From Balamuthia mandrillaris (taxonomy: Eukaryota; Discosea; Longamoebia; Balamuthiidae), in assembly GCA_031835245.1 (NCBI GenBank), contig JAVKOQ010000006.1, positions 186,001 through 250,000 on the forward strand: a stretch of DNA of 64,000 nucleotides, in the 5' to 3' direction. Below, piece after piece: positions 33,916-50,944 of this stretch (positions are counted from its first letter, which is position 1; every line of letters begins with the position of its first letter). A program made the translations under genes and the position numbers. The notes under the pieces are model-generated. The model was not told the origin of the DNA. It worked only from the letters and a program-made list of their open reading frames with translations, and did not search any database.

Positions 33916-34767
33916 ATGGAACAAAGCATGGAGGCCTCCGATGTGTTGCGGGTGAAGCGGTTGTCGGAACGCGCGCACCTGCCGTTGCGTGCCACCGCGG
34001 GGGCTGCTGGCTATGACTTGTGCAGGTACCGTACACCATCTCGTTGGCATCCAGCCATCCAATCCGCCCAAAAGAAAAAAAAAAATAAATAAAGATTTTG
34101 AGGTGAGATGAGTGAGTGTTTTTTTTTTTAAAAAAAATTCATCGTTGGCTTCGTGGTCGTGATATTAAATAGTGCTGAGGATTGCGTGATTCCGGCCAGA
34201 GGCAAGGCTCTTGTCAGCACCCAACTCATCGTTGCCATCCCGGAAAATCACTACGGCCGTGTTGGTATGTTTCCTCCTCATCCCTCTCGTTCTCGCCTTC
34301 CCTCCTGTGTTCTCACACTCTCCTTTTGCTCACTCTGCCCTTCCTCTCCTGTTATTCTTTATTTTTTTTTCGGTGTGGTTGCCCGATGCACAGCTCCTCG
34401 TTCTTCGTTGGCGTGGAAAAACTTCATCGACGTGGGCGCAGGCGTCATCGACTGTGACTACCGCGGCGAACTTAAAGTAGTACTCTACAACCACGCAGAA
34501 ACTGACTTTGAGGGTTTGTTCTCTCTTCTCTTTTCTCACTCACTCACTCTCTCTTCCTCCTATTTCTTTCGATCTTTCTCTTCTCTGTGTCTTTCTTCCA
34601 TACTCACTTGTGTGACTTTTAATCCATCAGTCAAAGCAGGAGAACGCATTGCCCAACTCATCATCGAGAAAATCTCTCTGCCAACCGTGGTGGAAGTGGA
34701 CGACATCGAAGCCACCGTCCGAGGGGCCGGTGGCTTTGGTTCTACCAACAAGCCATCTTCCAACTAA
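33916..34767 (+). CDS. DUT: Deoxyuridine triphosphatase (dUTPase)
   Basis: Four exons (33916 to 34024, then from 34172, 34399 and 34631). All five trimeric-dUTPase motifs are present in order: 1 AGYDLCSAED, 2 PRSSLA, 3 GVIDCDYRGELKVVLYNH (with catalytic Asp and uracil-recognising Tyr), 4 GERIAQLIIEKI, 5 RGAGGFGSTN. Length is about 150 residues, as usual. It hydrolyses dUTP to dUMP and pyrophosphate, keeping uracil out of DNA and feeding thymidylate synthesis. The start is ATG 33916, with a second in-frame ATG 12 bp later. No targeting peptide is evident, so it is probably nuclear/cytosolic. It converges on the MFS gene with an 83-bp gap. Confidence 0.95.
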
Positions 34768-34850
34768 ACAAACAAACAGATCTTCAACCTATTCGCTCTT
34801 CTCTCTCTCTCTCTCTCTCTGTGTTGCTTGTTGTTTCTTTTTGTTATTAT

Positions 34851-37047
<2,197 letters not shown>

Positions 37048-37601
37048 CGTGAAGAGAATATAAATATTTTGTAAAGAAAATAAATACCGATCAAGTTTGA
37101 TGAAAAAGAAAGGAGCAAGTTGGATTTGGGGAAACCAAAGAAATAAATAAATAAATCACAAAACCACAGAGTTGTTTTTTGCTGAGTGTTTGTAAGCTGC
37201 TTAGGGCAAAAAGAGAATAAAGTTTTTTTTAAAAAAAAAAAGAGGGCAAACCCGAGAAGAAAGAGGCCGCGCCACACACGGGTCTTTCTCTTCTCTCTCC
37301 TTCCTTCCTTCTTTCCTTTCTCCTTTGTCTTTTCCCAGTTTTGTGCTCCCGAAATTCGTCGAAACGGAACGGGACCTTTCACGATTATTTGTTCATTGGA
37401 TAGGATAATTATCGTAATTCAAATTACCATCAATAATGTCGACAGTATAAATTTGTTGCGATAATTATTCATACATGATGATATTGTAGATCGCAAATGT
37501 TAATATTTGTCGACATATATTATCGATATGTCTACAAATAAAATAGTAATTATCGAAATAAGCAACCAAAAAAAACAAAAAAGATTAGATGACCAGCAGC
37601 C
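37048..37601. promoter_or_regulatory. Divergent promoter region with paired GTCGAC and ATTATCGA motifs
   Basis: 554 bp between divergent MFS and glycosyltransferase genes. GTCGAC sits at 37438-37443 and 37509-37514. AATTATCG/TTATCGAT-type words occur near 37407, 37461, 37520 and 37553. This is one of the densest examples of the shared intergenic motif set. Confidence 0.45.
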
Positions 37602-38731
37602 ATGATGGTCGTGCGGAGTCGAATAGGGTGCTACCAGTACTTGGGCGTCTTGGCCCTCAACCTTGTGGTCTTGCTTTGGCTCGTTCCCTTGTTGTACCGA
37701 CCGCCCACCTGCAGTGACGTGCCCGCCGCTCGCTTCATCTACGTACCTTCCTCCTCTCCTTCTCCTTCTTCCTCTTCTCCTCAGCCGTTGAACCAACGGC
37801 ATGAAGAGCAGCAGCAACAACAACAACAAACAACCTCTGGACCATGCCCACCTCCACCGGAACCTCTTCCATGTGTTCAACGAACAGAAGGAGTGGAAGA
37901 AGGGAGAAGAAAGGAGCAGGAGAAGGAGGAGGAGGAGACCATGGGTGTTATTTATGTGATGACGCGGGAGACGAGAATGGCGGACGAGGCGTTGATGTCG
38001 GCCAAGAGCATTCGTGCGCTCTATCCGGACATGGCCATCACCTTCTTTGCCGACGCCACCATTCTTCGGGTTCGTGTGTTTGACTTGTATTTCTTTCTTT
38101 CGATCCTGTCTTCTGTTCTTATTTTTGAAAGTCTTCTTGTTCTCCTCCTTCTTCTTTTCATCCTTGTTCTTCTAGTTCTTCCTCTTCTCTTTCTTCTCCT
38201 TCTCCTCCTTCTCTTTCTTGTTCTTGTTCTTGTTCTTGTTCTTGTTCTTGTTCTTGTTCTTGTTCTTGTTCTTGTTCTTGTTCTTGTTCTTGTTCTTGTT
38301 CTTGTTCTTGTTCTTGTTCTTGTTCTTCTTCTTCTTCTTCTTCGTTCTTCTTCTTCGTTCTTCTTGTTCTTGTTCTTCTTCTTCTTCTTCTTCTTCTTCT
38401 TCTTCTTCTTCTTCTTGTTCCTCTCCTTCTTCTTCTTTCTTCTTTCTTCTTTCTTCTTGGTTCTCTAACCTTTGCTCTGTCATCATAAAAGTACTTGGAA
38501 ACAATAAAGAGCAGGGAGGGTCCACAGCCATACGACCAAGTTATTTCCGTCACCGACTGGAACCTTCCCACACACTCTCGCGACCGCTTTCCCAAGCTTC
38601 ACTCCTTCATCAAAACTCCTTATGACAAGTTCGTCTTTCTTGTCGTTTCTTGCTTTCTTTCTTTCTCTCTCTCTTTCTTGTCGTTTCTTTCTTGTCGTTT
38701 CTTTCTTTCTTGTCGTTTCTTTCTTGTCGTT

Positions 38732-38767
<36 letters not shown>

Positions 38768-39099
38768 TACATAGTCTAACGTAAAGCGTACCAAAACAGA
38801 ACTCTCTTCATGGACGTGGACACATACTTTTGCGGTGGTGATCTCCTGGAGCTCTTCTCCTGGCTGGACCGCTTTGACCTGCTGCTGACGGCGGCGCCCG
38901 CCCAACACATCAACAACCACCGCCGCCCCGGCGTGCCCTACGACTTTTTGGAGCTCAACTCGGGGGTGGTCCTCCTGCGGCGCTCCCCCGCCATGGAGCG
39001 AATGGTGTTGGATTGGGAGAGGCTGATGGTGGAGAAGCCGGCGGGGGATGATCGGGATCAACCGGCCTTACGGGAGGCCCTTTGGTTTGCCGATAGAAG

Positions 39100-39155
<56 letters not shown>

Positions 39156-39404
39156 TGGAGCTTGTTTTGTTCTGTATTGTTGGTTTGTGTGTTTGTTACC
39201 AACATTTTCCATGCCACTATAACCAGTTTGAGCTTCTATATCTTGCCGGAGAGTTGGAACTGTAGGCATGTAACGACCTGCCCCAAGAAGAGCAGCTGTC
39301 ACGTGGTGCACGCGCATGGAGCCGGTGCAGCCATGGCCGAATGGGAGAACAAGCTGGGAAAGAAGTGGACGCCACCTAAAACGCTCTATAAACCTGCCGC
39401 GTGA
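37602..39404 (+). CDS. Type II membrane glycosyltransferase (GT-A fold, DxD motif)
   Basis: Four exons. A short cytoplasmic N-terminus and one membrane segment (YLGVLALNLVVLLWLVPLLY) mark a Golgi type II protein, followed by a Ser/Gln/Pro stem. The catalytic domain begins GVIYVMTRETRMADEALMSA, continues DMAITFFADATIL, then PKLHSFIKTPYDKTLFMDVDTYF with the metal/nucleotide-binding Asp-Val-Asp, LLTAAPAQH, YDFLELNSGVVLL and a C-terminal segment rich in Cys and His (CRHVTTCPKKSSCHVVH). This layout fits nucleotide-sugar transferases with an acceptor-binding NSGV loop. Donor sugar and acceptor are unknown. Intron 1 is a (TTCTTG)n array, intron 2 a TTTC array, and intron 3 begins with a pure (GT)n run directly after the donor. 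Confidence 0.8.
38215..38330. repeat. (TTCTTG)n hexanucleotide array in intron
   Basis: About 19 copies of the hexamer in intron 1 of the glycosyltransferase gene, continuing into TTC triplets to about 38420. Confidence 0.95.
39103..39154. repeat. (GT)n run at an intron donor
   Basis: About 26 GT dinucleotides begin three bases after the donor of the last glycosyltransferase intron, so many alternative GT donors are in register. Confidence 0.95.
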
Positions 39405-39580
39405 GGCTTCGTTTCCCAAGGTTGTTTGTTGGACACGTTTTGCCGCTATCCAAGGTTTTGATGACGAAGTGTCGTCAAAAATTTGAGATCATCTTTTCAA
39501 AGGACCAACCAAAATTCAAAGCAGGGCACCCTGTTACCATAAATGGTTTAATAGTCGACGACAATTGAAACGAAGGGGAA
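39405..39580. promoter_or_regulatory. Short promoter region with GTCGAC
   Basis: 176-bp gap; GTCGAC at 39554-39559 lies 22 bp upstream of the F-box/NGCPW gene ATG. Confidence 0.35.
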
Positions 39581-41086
39581 ATGGAAGAGAAGAGCAGAAA
39601 CGCGGCGCCACTGCCCACGAGCTCGGTGTCCCGTTGTTGGGTGGAAGAGCTGCTCCCGGCCGAACTGCTGTGCTACATCTTGGAACAAAAGCTCGAGGAA
39701 CAAAGCGTTGCGCCAGCGGCAAGGACCTGTCGCAGGTGGTACGCCTGCAGCCCGCCTCACCTCCGGCAGAAGCTCTGCCTGCCGTGGGCCTGCACTTCGT
39801 TGGCGACTTTGCAATGGTCTCGTCTTCAACAGGACCTCCCTTGGGACGGGCATATCTGCAAGTTTGCTGCCGAGAACGGCCGGTTGGAAGTGCTGCAATG
39901 GGCCAGAGAGAACGGATGCCCTTGGGGCGAGACCACCTGCGATGCGGCCGCTGATGGGGGCCATTTGGCGGTGTTGCAGTGGGCGAGGAGCAATGGCTGT
40001 CCCTGGGGCAGAAACACTTGCTGGAAGGCCGCCAAGGGTGGTCATTTGCAAGTGCTGCAATGGGCCAGACGGAACGGATGCCCTTGGGACCCGCGCACTT
40101 GCGCCGCCGCCGCACAGAGTGGCCAGTTGGAAGTGCTGCAATGGGCCAGAGAGAACGGATGCCCTTGGGATGAGCGGACCTGCGCCTACGCCACAAAGAA
40201 CAGCCGATGGCCCGTGTTACGATGGGCCAGAGAGAACGGATGCCCCTGGAATGAAGAGACCTTTCACTGGGCCGCTCACAACGGCCAGTTGGAAGTGTTG
40301 CAATGGCTAGCAGAAAACGGGTGCCCTTGGAATGAACAGACTTGTCGATGGGCTGCTGGCAGGGGTCGTCTGGCGGTGTTGCAATGGCTAAGAGAGAAGG
40401 GATGTCCTTGGGATGCAACCACCTGCGCGCTGGCTGCCAGGCGAGGCCGTTTAGAAGTGTTGCAATGGGCCAGGGAGAACGGATGCCCTTGGGATAAGCA
40501 GACCTGCGCGTTTGCTGCCACCAACGCCCGATGGGAGGCGCTGAAATGGGCGAGAGAGAACGGATGCCCTTGGGATGAAGAGGCTGGCGCCTGGGTTGCT
40601 TGGCACGGCCATGTGGAGATGTTGCAGTGGCTCAGACAGAACGGATGTCCTTGGGATGAGCGGACCTGCGCCAAAGCTGCAAACAACGGGCAATGGCAAG
40701 CGTTGCGGTGGGCCAGAGAGAACGGATGCCCTTGGGACAGAGAGACCTGCAAGTGGGCTGCTTGGCACAACAATTTGGAGGTGTTGCAATGGCTAAGAGA
40801 GAAGGGATGCCCTTGGGATGGAGATACCTGCGCTTGGGCTGCTCGCAACGGCCACTTGGAGGCGTTGCAATGGGCCAGAGCAAACGGATGCCCTTGGGAC
40901 AAAAGGACTTGCTCCTTTGCTGCATCCTATGGCCATTTGGCGGTGTTGCAATGGGCATTAGAGCAGGGATGCCCTTGGGACGAAGAGGAAACTCGCTGGG
41001 AGGCTTGTAACCAACCCAAAGTGTTGAAATGGCTGAGTGCTTTTGTTCATTCCAAAGAAGCAAAAGGATCGATGTCAACCAAATAG
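39581..41086 (+). CDS. F-box protein with 14 'NGCPWD' ankyrin-like repeats
   Basis: Single exon, 501 residues. The N-terminus (VEELLPAELLCYILEQKLEE, then ARTCRRWYACSPPHL) is an F-box-like helix pair. About fourteen 27-residue units follow, consensus LEVLQWARENGCPWDERTCxxAAxxGH. They are the degenerate ankyrin type abundant in amoebae, oomycetes, brown algae and giant viruses. The DNA units (81 bp) are strongly alike, pointing to recent duplication or gene conversion. The repeats should form a solenoid that recruits a substrate to an SCF ubiquitin ligase. The lack of introns and the high repeat identity contrast with neighbours and could reflect recent birth. The stop is 6 bp from the convergent TPR gene. 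Confidence 0.85.
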   Translation: MEEKSRNAAPLPTSSVSRCWVEELLPAELLCYILEQKLEEQSVAPAARTCRRWYACSPPHLRQKLCLPWACTSLATLQWSRLQQDLPWDGHICKFAAENGRLEVLQWARENGCPWGETTCDAAADGGHLAVLQWARSNGCPWGRNTCWKAAKGGHLQVLQWARRNGCPWDPRTCAAAAQSGQLEVLQWARENGCPWDERTCAYATKNSRWPVLRWARENGCPWNEETFHWAAHNGQLEVLQWLAENGCPWNEQTCRWAAGRGRLAVLQWLREKGCPWDATTCALAARRGRLEVLQWARENGCPWDKQTCAFAATNARWEALKWARENGCPWDEEAGAWVAWHGHVEMLQWLRQNGCPWDERTCAKAANNGQWQALRWARENGCPWDRETCKWAAWHNNLEVLQWLREKGCPWDGDTCAWAARNGHLEALQWARANGCPWDKRTCSFAASYGHLAVLQWALEQGCPWDEEETRWEACNQPKVLKWLSAFVHSKEAKGSMSTK

Positions 41087-41092
41087 ATTCCA

Positions 41093-43052
41093 TTACGATC
41101 TGCCCCGTGTTGTCTTCTCCTCGTTCTTCTTCCTTTCTTCTGCTTTCTTCTCTTCTTCTTCCTCTTCTTTCAAATTCTTCTCTAATCGGTCTAGCATCTG
41201 TTTGATCTTCTCGTCCCTCTCTGCCAACGCCTCCACCTGGTCCCACACCTCCATCGCCTCCTCCTCATCCTCCATCAAAGCCAACAAGTTTGCCTTTTGG
41301 ATCAAAGCCATTCCATTCTCTGGTTCCTTCTCCAAAACAGTTTCAATATCCTTCAATGCAGCATCAAGGTCACCTTCTTCGCTGCGAATGGAGGCTCGCA
41401 TGAGGAAGAGGTCGACATCGTTAGGAGAATCGAGGATGAGGAGATCCGCATCTTGAATGGCAGAAGAAAAGAGGCCTTGCTTGGTGTAGGCACGACAGCG
41501 ATGGAGGAGAGCCTTGGTATTCTCGGGTTCGGCGTCCAACACGGAAGAGAGTAATTGTATGGCCCCGTTGTCGTCATCTTTTGTTGTTGTCAGGATGAAC
41601 AGACAAAATCGAAAATATAAAGCGAAATATAAAGCAGAAGAGAGGAGGAAAAAGGGTGAAGAAACGACAGGAACATACCGCACTGTTGCAAGGCACATCC
41701 AAGTGCAAGTTGCGTCATCACGTTTGCAGGGTCCCTCTGCCAAGCCATGTTATAATCCCTTTTTGCTGCCTCAAAGTCGTTCATGATCTCATAGATGTTC
41801 CCTCTTGTCAAATAACTTTCGACTGTGTCCTCCATCGCAACGATGGTGGTGGCATCCTCTACAGCTTGCTCACGGTTGCCAAGAGTGGCGTGAATGCGAG
41901 CACGATAGTCCAGTGCCAACGGGTAGGTTGGATTCTTTTTCAGCGCTTCGTCAAAGTCAGCTAAGGCCTCTTTCAAGTTGCCGGAACGAAAGTTGGCTTG
42001 TCCGCGCAATGCTGTTGCAACGATAAAGAGCTCCTCCAATTTTGGATCCTATGTTTGGTTGTTTACGATGGTTTGGCAAGACATAAATAAAAATGGAAGA
42101 ACAAAGGAATAACTGTAAGACAGCAGAGGGAGAGGAGACAAACAATAAGGGCAGCCACATCCGCGTTCGGCCGGAGGTGATCCTCTGCCACACGTTGAAA
42201 GTGTGACAAGGCACGAAGGGCTAGGTCATCCTGCTCTGCTCTTACCAGCAGTTGCGCCATCCAAAAGTCTCTATAACACTCTCTTATGGAGAGGTCCAAT
42301 TGTTCCGCTGGTGTCAACTCTTCTTCTTCCTGCTCCTCTTCCGCTTCTCCTTCTCTCTTTTCTATTTCTTCGTCTTTCGTTTTCTTTGGTTCTCTTTCAC
42401 CTGCTTCAGTGCTTTCCGCTTTTTGCTTTCCAACTATTTCAGCGGCAGGAATGACGTCTCCCTTCTCGTCTTTTAGTTCTTCTTCTTCTTCTTCCGCTTC
42501 TCTTTCTCCTGCTGCTGCTTCTTCTTCTTGAATGTCCACCAGGGTCTCGGTGCTGTTTTGCAGGGCTTTAAGACAGGCCTGAAAGCTTTCGAGGTGCTCC
42601 CGCGAGACGTCTAGCTTCAAATAGGGCGCCACCAGCTGTTCTTCGCAGAGCTGCTTCCACGCGGCGAGATGGGGTCTCCTCTTTGCATAATCCTCGGGGG
42701 TTGACGGCTGTTGATCGGTTTCGTGATGCTCTGGAGATGTCGTAGTAGTCGTTGTGCAAAGATGTTTATGTTGTTGGCGTAGAGGTGAAGGAGAAACAGA
42801 GGGTCGCGGAAGCCACCACCTTGGACCAAGAGGGAGAAGACGGTGATGATAAGCAAGATTACGAGAGAGGCAGCGAGTGTGCGGAGAAGAAGCTGCGGAA
42901 GTGGAGGATCGACGAAGGAGATGAAAAGGAGATGCTGTGGAAGAAGAAGGAGAACTGTGTGGTCGATGGTGGAGGGGGAAACGGTGGTGAGGGAACGAAA
43001 AAAAGGAACATGCTGGGCCGCGATGGAAGCGGAGCGACGTAGCGCCTCTCAT
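41093..43052 (-). CDS. Mitochondrial TPR-repeat protein
   Basis: Three exons from ATG 43052 to TAA 41093. The N-terminal ~100 residues are Arg/Ser/His-rich without acids (MRGATSLRFHRGPACSFF), a likely mitochondrial presequence. A charged Glu/Lys insert occupies about residues 150-240. TPR units follow, for example GQANFRSGNLKEALADFDEALKKNP, ESYLTRGNIYEIMNDFEAAKRDY, DLFLMRASIRSEEGDLDAALKDIETVLEKEPENGMALI, with the W-L-G-Y-A-F-A-P pattern relaxed. The C-terminal 40 residues are a Glu/Lys helix. TPRs bind protein partners; no further family is evident. Joins are AALI/DPKLEEL and QQC/DDDNGAI. A longer reading frame upstream of 43052 runs through a dispersed repeat and is not credible coding. Confidence 0.78.
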
Positions 43053-43825
43053 CTCTTCTGTTTGATTTGGATTTGAGTGTAGTGACGACACGAACCGCAC
43101 GAATGCCACGTCAAAATTTCCAAAAATAGGCTCATTTTGTGTCACCAGACACAAATAAAGTATGGAAATGACGTCATATACGCAAATTTGGTAAAACATC
43201 TGGCTTGGAATTTCTGCCAAAAAGTTGGCGCTTCCCCATCCAACTGCCATCATCCCATGGAAACGGGAAGAACTTCCAACCTGTGTGATCCGTCCTGCTT
43301 CTGCGCTACAGAGGCATCCACTATAAACCAGACAAAAAAAGTGACCGATCAAAGTAACCAAAACCTTCAAATCATTAAAGAAGAAACGGCAAGGGAAAAA
43401 AAGGGCAGCAACCAAGTCCTCGCGCTTCCTTACCATGATCAGCGGAGGAAAACACCAGTGTCGACAAGGACAACCTCCAAACCGAATCGTCGCGCGTTGG
43501 TCCAATTAATTTGTAAGCAAAGGAAAATAAAGAACAGCGCAACAACAAGGAGGAACTTTTCTGCCGCCTTTTCTTGTTCCGCTGCACGTGCAGAGGGGGA
43601 CTGTCTTCCATCCGCGCCAAAGGCTTGTGTTCTCTGGGGTGGGCAGGTGGGTAGGTTCGTTGCAAAGTAGTGCGAGTGTGTCTTTTTTTTCTCCCTCTTC
43701 TCTTCTCTTCTCTCTCTCACCGGTATTTAAAAAAAAACCAACGCCACGGCTTTTTTTTTTTTCTTTCATTTCCGTCCACCAGCGAAACGAACAACCGAAA
43801 ACACAAAGAGAGAGAAACAAGGGAG
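43053..43825. other. Intergenic with one copy of a dispersed ~115-bp repeat
   Basis: Divergent region between the TPR gene and the GH31 gene. Positions 43388-43503 match 56380-56490 closely (shared blocks GGCAAGGGAAAAAA, GTCCT-GCGCTTCC, TCAGCGG, GTGTCGACAAGGAC, GCGCGT-GGTC). The rest is A/T-rich, with CT and T runs next to the GH31 start. Confidence 0.7.
43388..43503 (+). repeat. Dispersed repeat, copy 1
   Basis: Aligned by eye with 56380-56490, about 75 percent identical with small indels. It contains GTGTCGACAAGGAC. Non-coding element of unknown type. Confidence 0.7.
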
Positions 43826-48236
<4,411 letters not shown>

Positions 48237-48358
48237 ACGAAATAAAAGAAAAAAGTAAAACCCAAAAAAAAACAAAAAAACAAATAATTTTAGATTAAAA
48301 ATAATTGAAAATAAATAAACTATTTTTCAATCAACAAGGGTGTTGAATTCCAGCACAA

Positions 48359-48429
48359 GCATCCGTAGTCTAGGGGCATGATTTCCGCCTGCCACGCGGG
48401 AGGCCCGGGTTCAACTCCCGGCGGATGCA
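48359..48429 (+). tRNA. tRNA-Gly (GCC)
   Basis: Acceptor stem GCATCCG pairs with CGGATGC at the 3' end. The anticodon stem TCCGC/GCGGG encloses loop CTGCCAC, anticodon GCC at 48391-48393. The T arm has GGTTCAACTCC. A T6 run at about 48434 is a Pol III terminator. No intron. Confidence 0.95.
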
Positions 48430-48779
48430 CATTCTTTTTTGTCGTTTAATTTCATTTTATTATGTTGCCAGCCTGATGTTCCACCTCAAGGTGGCCTAGT
48501 CCTCCAAGAATCACTCCTCCCAAAAACTCCGTTGCTGTAGTTCTTCTTTGGTTCGTAGCAAGGCAATTGGCCTGAAAACAGGTGCTCTGTTTGTTCCTTT
48601 GTTGCTGTTTGGTGTTGCGTTGGTTCGTAAGTGGCTAGCGAATAACCCAACTTGGTGAACGCATGAACTGCGCCCACAATGCCCGGCAAAAGCAAGCGCC
48701 AATGGATGAATTGACGATATACCTTGTGTCCCAGCCAAAAGGAAAGTGTTGTTAGAAACACACTCACTATCGCATCAAT
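48430..48779. other. Intergenic, with a weak antisense reading frame
   Basis: About 350 bp between tRNA genes. On the minus strand 48486-48770 stays open and reads protein-like text (HKVYRQFIHWRLLLPGIVGA), with a possible membrane helix, but it lacks an ATG and runs back through the tRNA-Glu complement. It may be a decayed exon. Confidence 0.35.
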
Positions 48780-48853
48780 TTCCGCTGTGGTGTAGTTGGC
48801 AACATTGGTGGCTCTCACCCACCCGCCCCGGGTTCGATTCCCGGCAGCGGAAC
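48780..48853 (+). tRNA. tRNA-Glu (CTC), copy 1
   Basis: Acceptor TTCCGCT pairs with AGCGGAA. The anticodon stem GGTGG/CCACC encloses loop CTCTCAC, anticodon CTC at 48814-48816. The T arm is GGGTTCGATTCCC. T5 terminator at about 48857. An identical gene lies inverted at 49202-49275. Confidence 0.95.
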
Positions 48854-49201
48854 TTCTTTTTGTTGCATTGTGTCTTTTTTTTTGCGGGTGGCGGCCAAGA
48901 GTTTGTGGTACTTGGCGGGTCGTGTGGGCAAACATGCAACAACGGCACCTGCATTGTGGATGACTCCGGTTTACCTGATACCTGAGAACCCAAAAAGGCA
49001 GAGAACACAAGAAAAAGAACAAGTATTTGCTGCTTTTAAATGCTTAAACAAATTGGCAGGCGCCCCACAGGGTTTGGCCAGGCCAGCCAAGATGCAGAAG
49101 AAGAAGAGGAAGAGTGAGGAGGGGCTACTGCCGAGACAGTGCGGGTTTTGTTGTATTTTGGGGGGAGAGTCCTAGCAAGAAAAAAGGCAATAAAAAAAGA
49201 A
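48854..49201. pseudogene. Gene-fragment spacer between inverted tRNA-Glu genes
   Basis: 348 bp separating the two tRNA-Glu genes. Positions 48983-49022 closely match 22018-22060 of the coiled-coil gene (peptide ENPKR-RTQEKEQ in both). Just upstream, another frame reads CGQTCNNGTC. No intact ORF joins these, so this looks like a relic of a family member. Confidence 0.45.
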
Positions 49202-49275
49202 GTTCCGCTGCCGGGAATCGAACCCGGGGCGGGTGGGTGAGAGCCACCAATGTTGCCAACTACACCACAGCGGAA
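49202..49275 (-). tRNA. tRNA-Glu (CTC), copy 2, inverted
   Basis: Reverse complement identical to 48780-48853 over the whole tRNA. The flanks CAATT before and CTTCTTTTT after are also shared, making an inverted repeat of about 85 bp per arm. Confidence 0.95.
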
Positions 49276-49384
49276 ATTGTTGTAATGAATCACTTTTTTC
49301 AAAGAAGAGTTGGCCTCCGGCCTGTGTTGCCATGTCGTCGTGATAGGATACAGCAGCAGGAAAAAAGAAAAGAAAAGATTGACG

Positions 49385-49865
49385 ATGCATCAAACCAACC
49401 CAAGCGGAGGCCTGCTGAACGGCCCTCGCCGCACCGTCCCCTCTGTGAGTCGCAGCTTCTATCGGCGTGCTCTGCCGGCTGTCTGCGTGGACTTTGCCTC
49501 CGCCGAAGGAAAAGCACTCTTCAAAGAAGCGCTGAGCAGCGGCCAGATGGAAGGCTTCTTCGGCCTTGCTGCCCAGTTTCACACCCAAAACGAACCTGCG
49601 TACGTCTCTCACCGCTGTTTTTTTTTCCGTTGTTTGTTTGCGTTTTTCTAGTTTTCTCTTTGCTCTGTGGTTGTTTCTCCTTCTCTTTCGTCGTTTCTCT
49701 TCCTCTTCCTCTTCCTCTTTCTGTTGCTCTTTCTCTTTCTCTTTCTCTTTCTCTTTCTCTTTCTCTTTCTCTTTCTCTTTCTCTTTCTCTTTCTCTTTCT
49801 CTTTCTCTTTCTCTTTCTCTTTCTCTTTCTCTTTCTCTTTCTCTTTCTCTTTCTCTTTCTCTTTC

Positions 49866-49905
<40 letters not shown>

Positions 49906-49949
49906 GTCGTTTCTCTTTCTCTTTCATCGTTTCTCTTTCTCTTCCTCTT

Positions 49950-49990
<41 letters not shown>

Positions 49991-50903
49991 TTTATCATTT
50001 AAACGAACAATCACATTGAAGCTATTGTGGACTTGCGACTCTGGCGATGATACTGAACGCGTTGGAAATAGATCCACAGCGAGTGTGGAAGGCCCCGTGG
50101 CGATGGTTCAGCGAGGAACTATTGGACTGCTGTAAACCTTTGCATGTATTTTTTCTGTTTTCTTTATTCTTTATTCTTTATTCTTTATTCTTTATATTTT
50201 ATTCTTTGTTCTTTGTTCTGTTATGTTTTCTTATTCTGTACTCTTTTCTTTTCTCTCTCTCTCTCTCTCTCTCTTTGCTTACAGTTCTCTCTTTGTTTTC
50301 TCTTTAAAGATTGTACAAAAAGAAGGAATAACAATTCCTGAGTTTGGTTGTTTGGCTCGTTGTAATGGTGCTCTTGCCGACATCACTTATGCTTCGGACA
50401 GGTTTTTAAACGTCTTCGCTCGTTCTTTCTTCGTTTGAGTATTTATTGTTATGTTTGTTTTTTAAAAAGTGATGTAGAAAGCTTTCGAAGGAAGATAATG
50501 GAGATAACCAAAGCAGAAAGGACGTATATGGTGGTTAGCTACGACCGCCGTGTCTTGGGGCAAACCGGCTCTGGACATTTCAGCCCCATCGCTGGATACC
50601 ATCCACAACGTGACTTGGGTTTGTTCTCCTGTCGCCTCTTTCTTGAATGCTTTCTTTCTCGTCGTTGTGTAACATTTTTTTGGCTTCTTGTATCAGTGTT
50701 GTTGATGGACGTGGCTCGTTTCAAGTATCCTCCGCATTGGGTTCCTGTATCGCTACTGTTCGAGGCGATGTTGCCCGAAGATCTGGTCACAAGGCGTTCT
50801 CGCGCGTTTGTAGCCATGTCTGCCAACACCGCTGCAAGGCATTCGTTCTGTCGGTATGTTTTTCTTTGCTATTCGTTCTCCTTTTTTCTCGTTGTGGTTT
50901 TGA

Positions 50904-50944
<41 letters not shown>

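Noticed and set aside
38158-38625. Glu/Gln and Phe/Leu-rich frames around 38.2-38.6 kb
   Set aside because: Translations of the (TTCTTG)n intron array on both strands.
43053-43505. N-terminal extension of the TPR gene frame
   Set aside because: It crosses the dispersed repeat and A/T-rich promoter DNA; the presequence starts properly at ATG 43052.
48486-49022. Minus-strand frame of 178 codons
   Set aside because: It reads through the complement of tRNA-Glu (AAGNRTRGGWVRATN), a classic false translation. Only the 3' part might be a relic and is noted separately.
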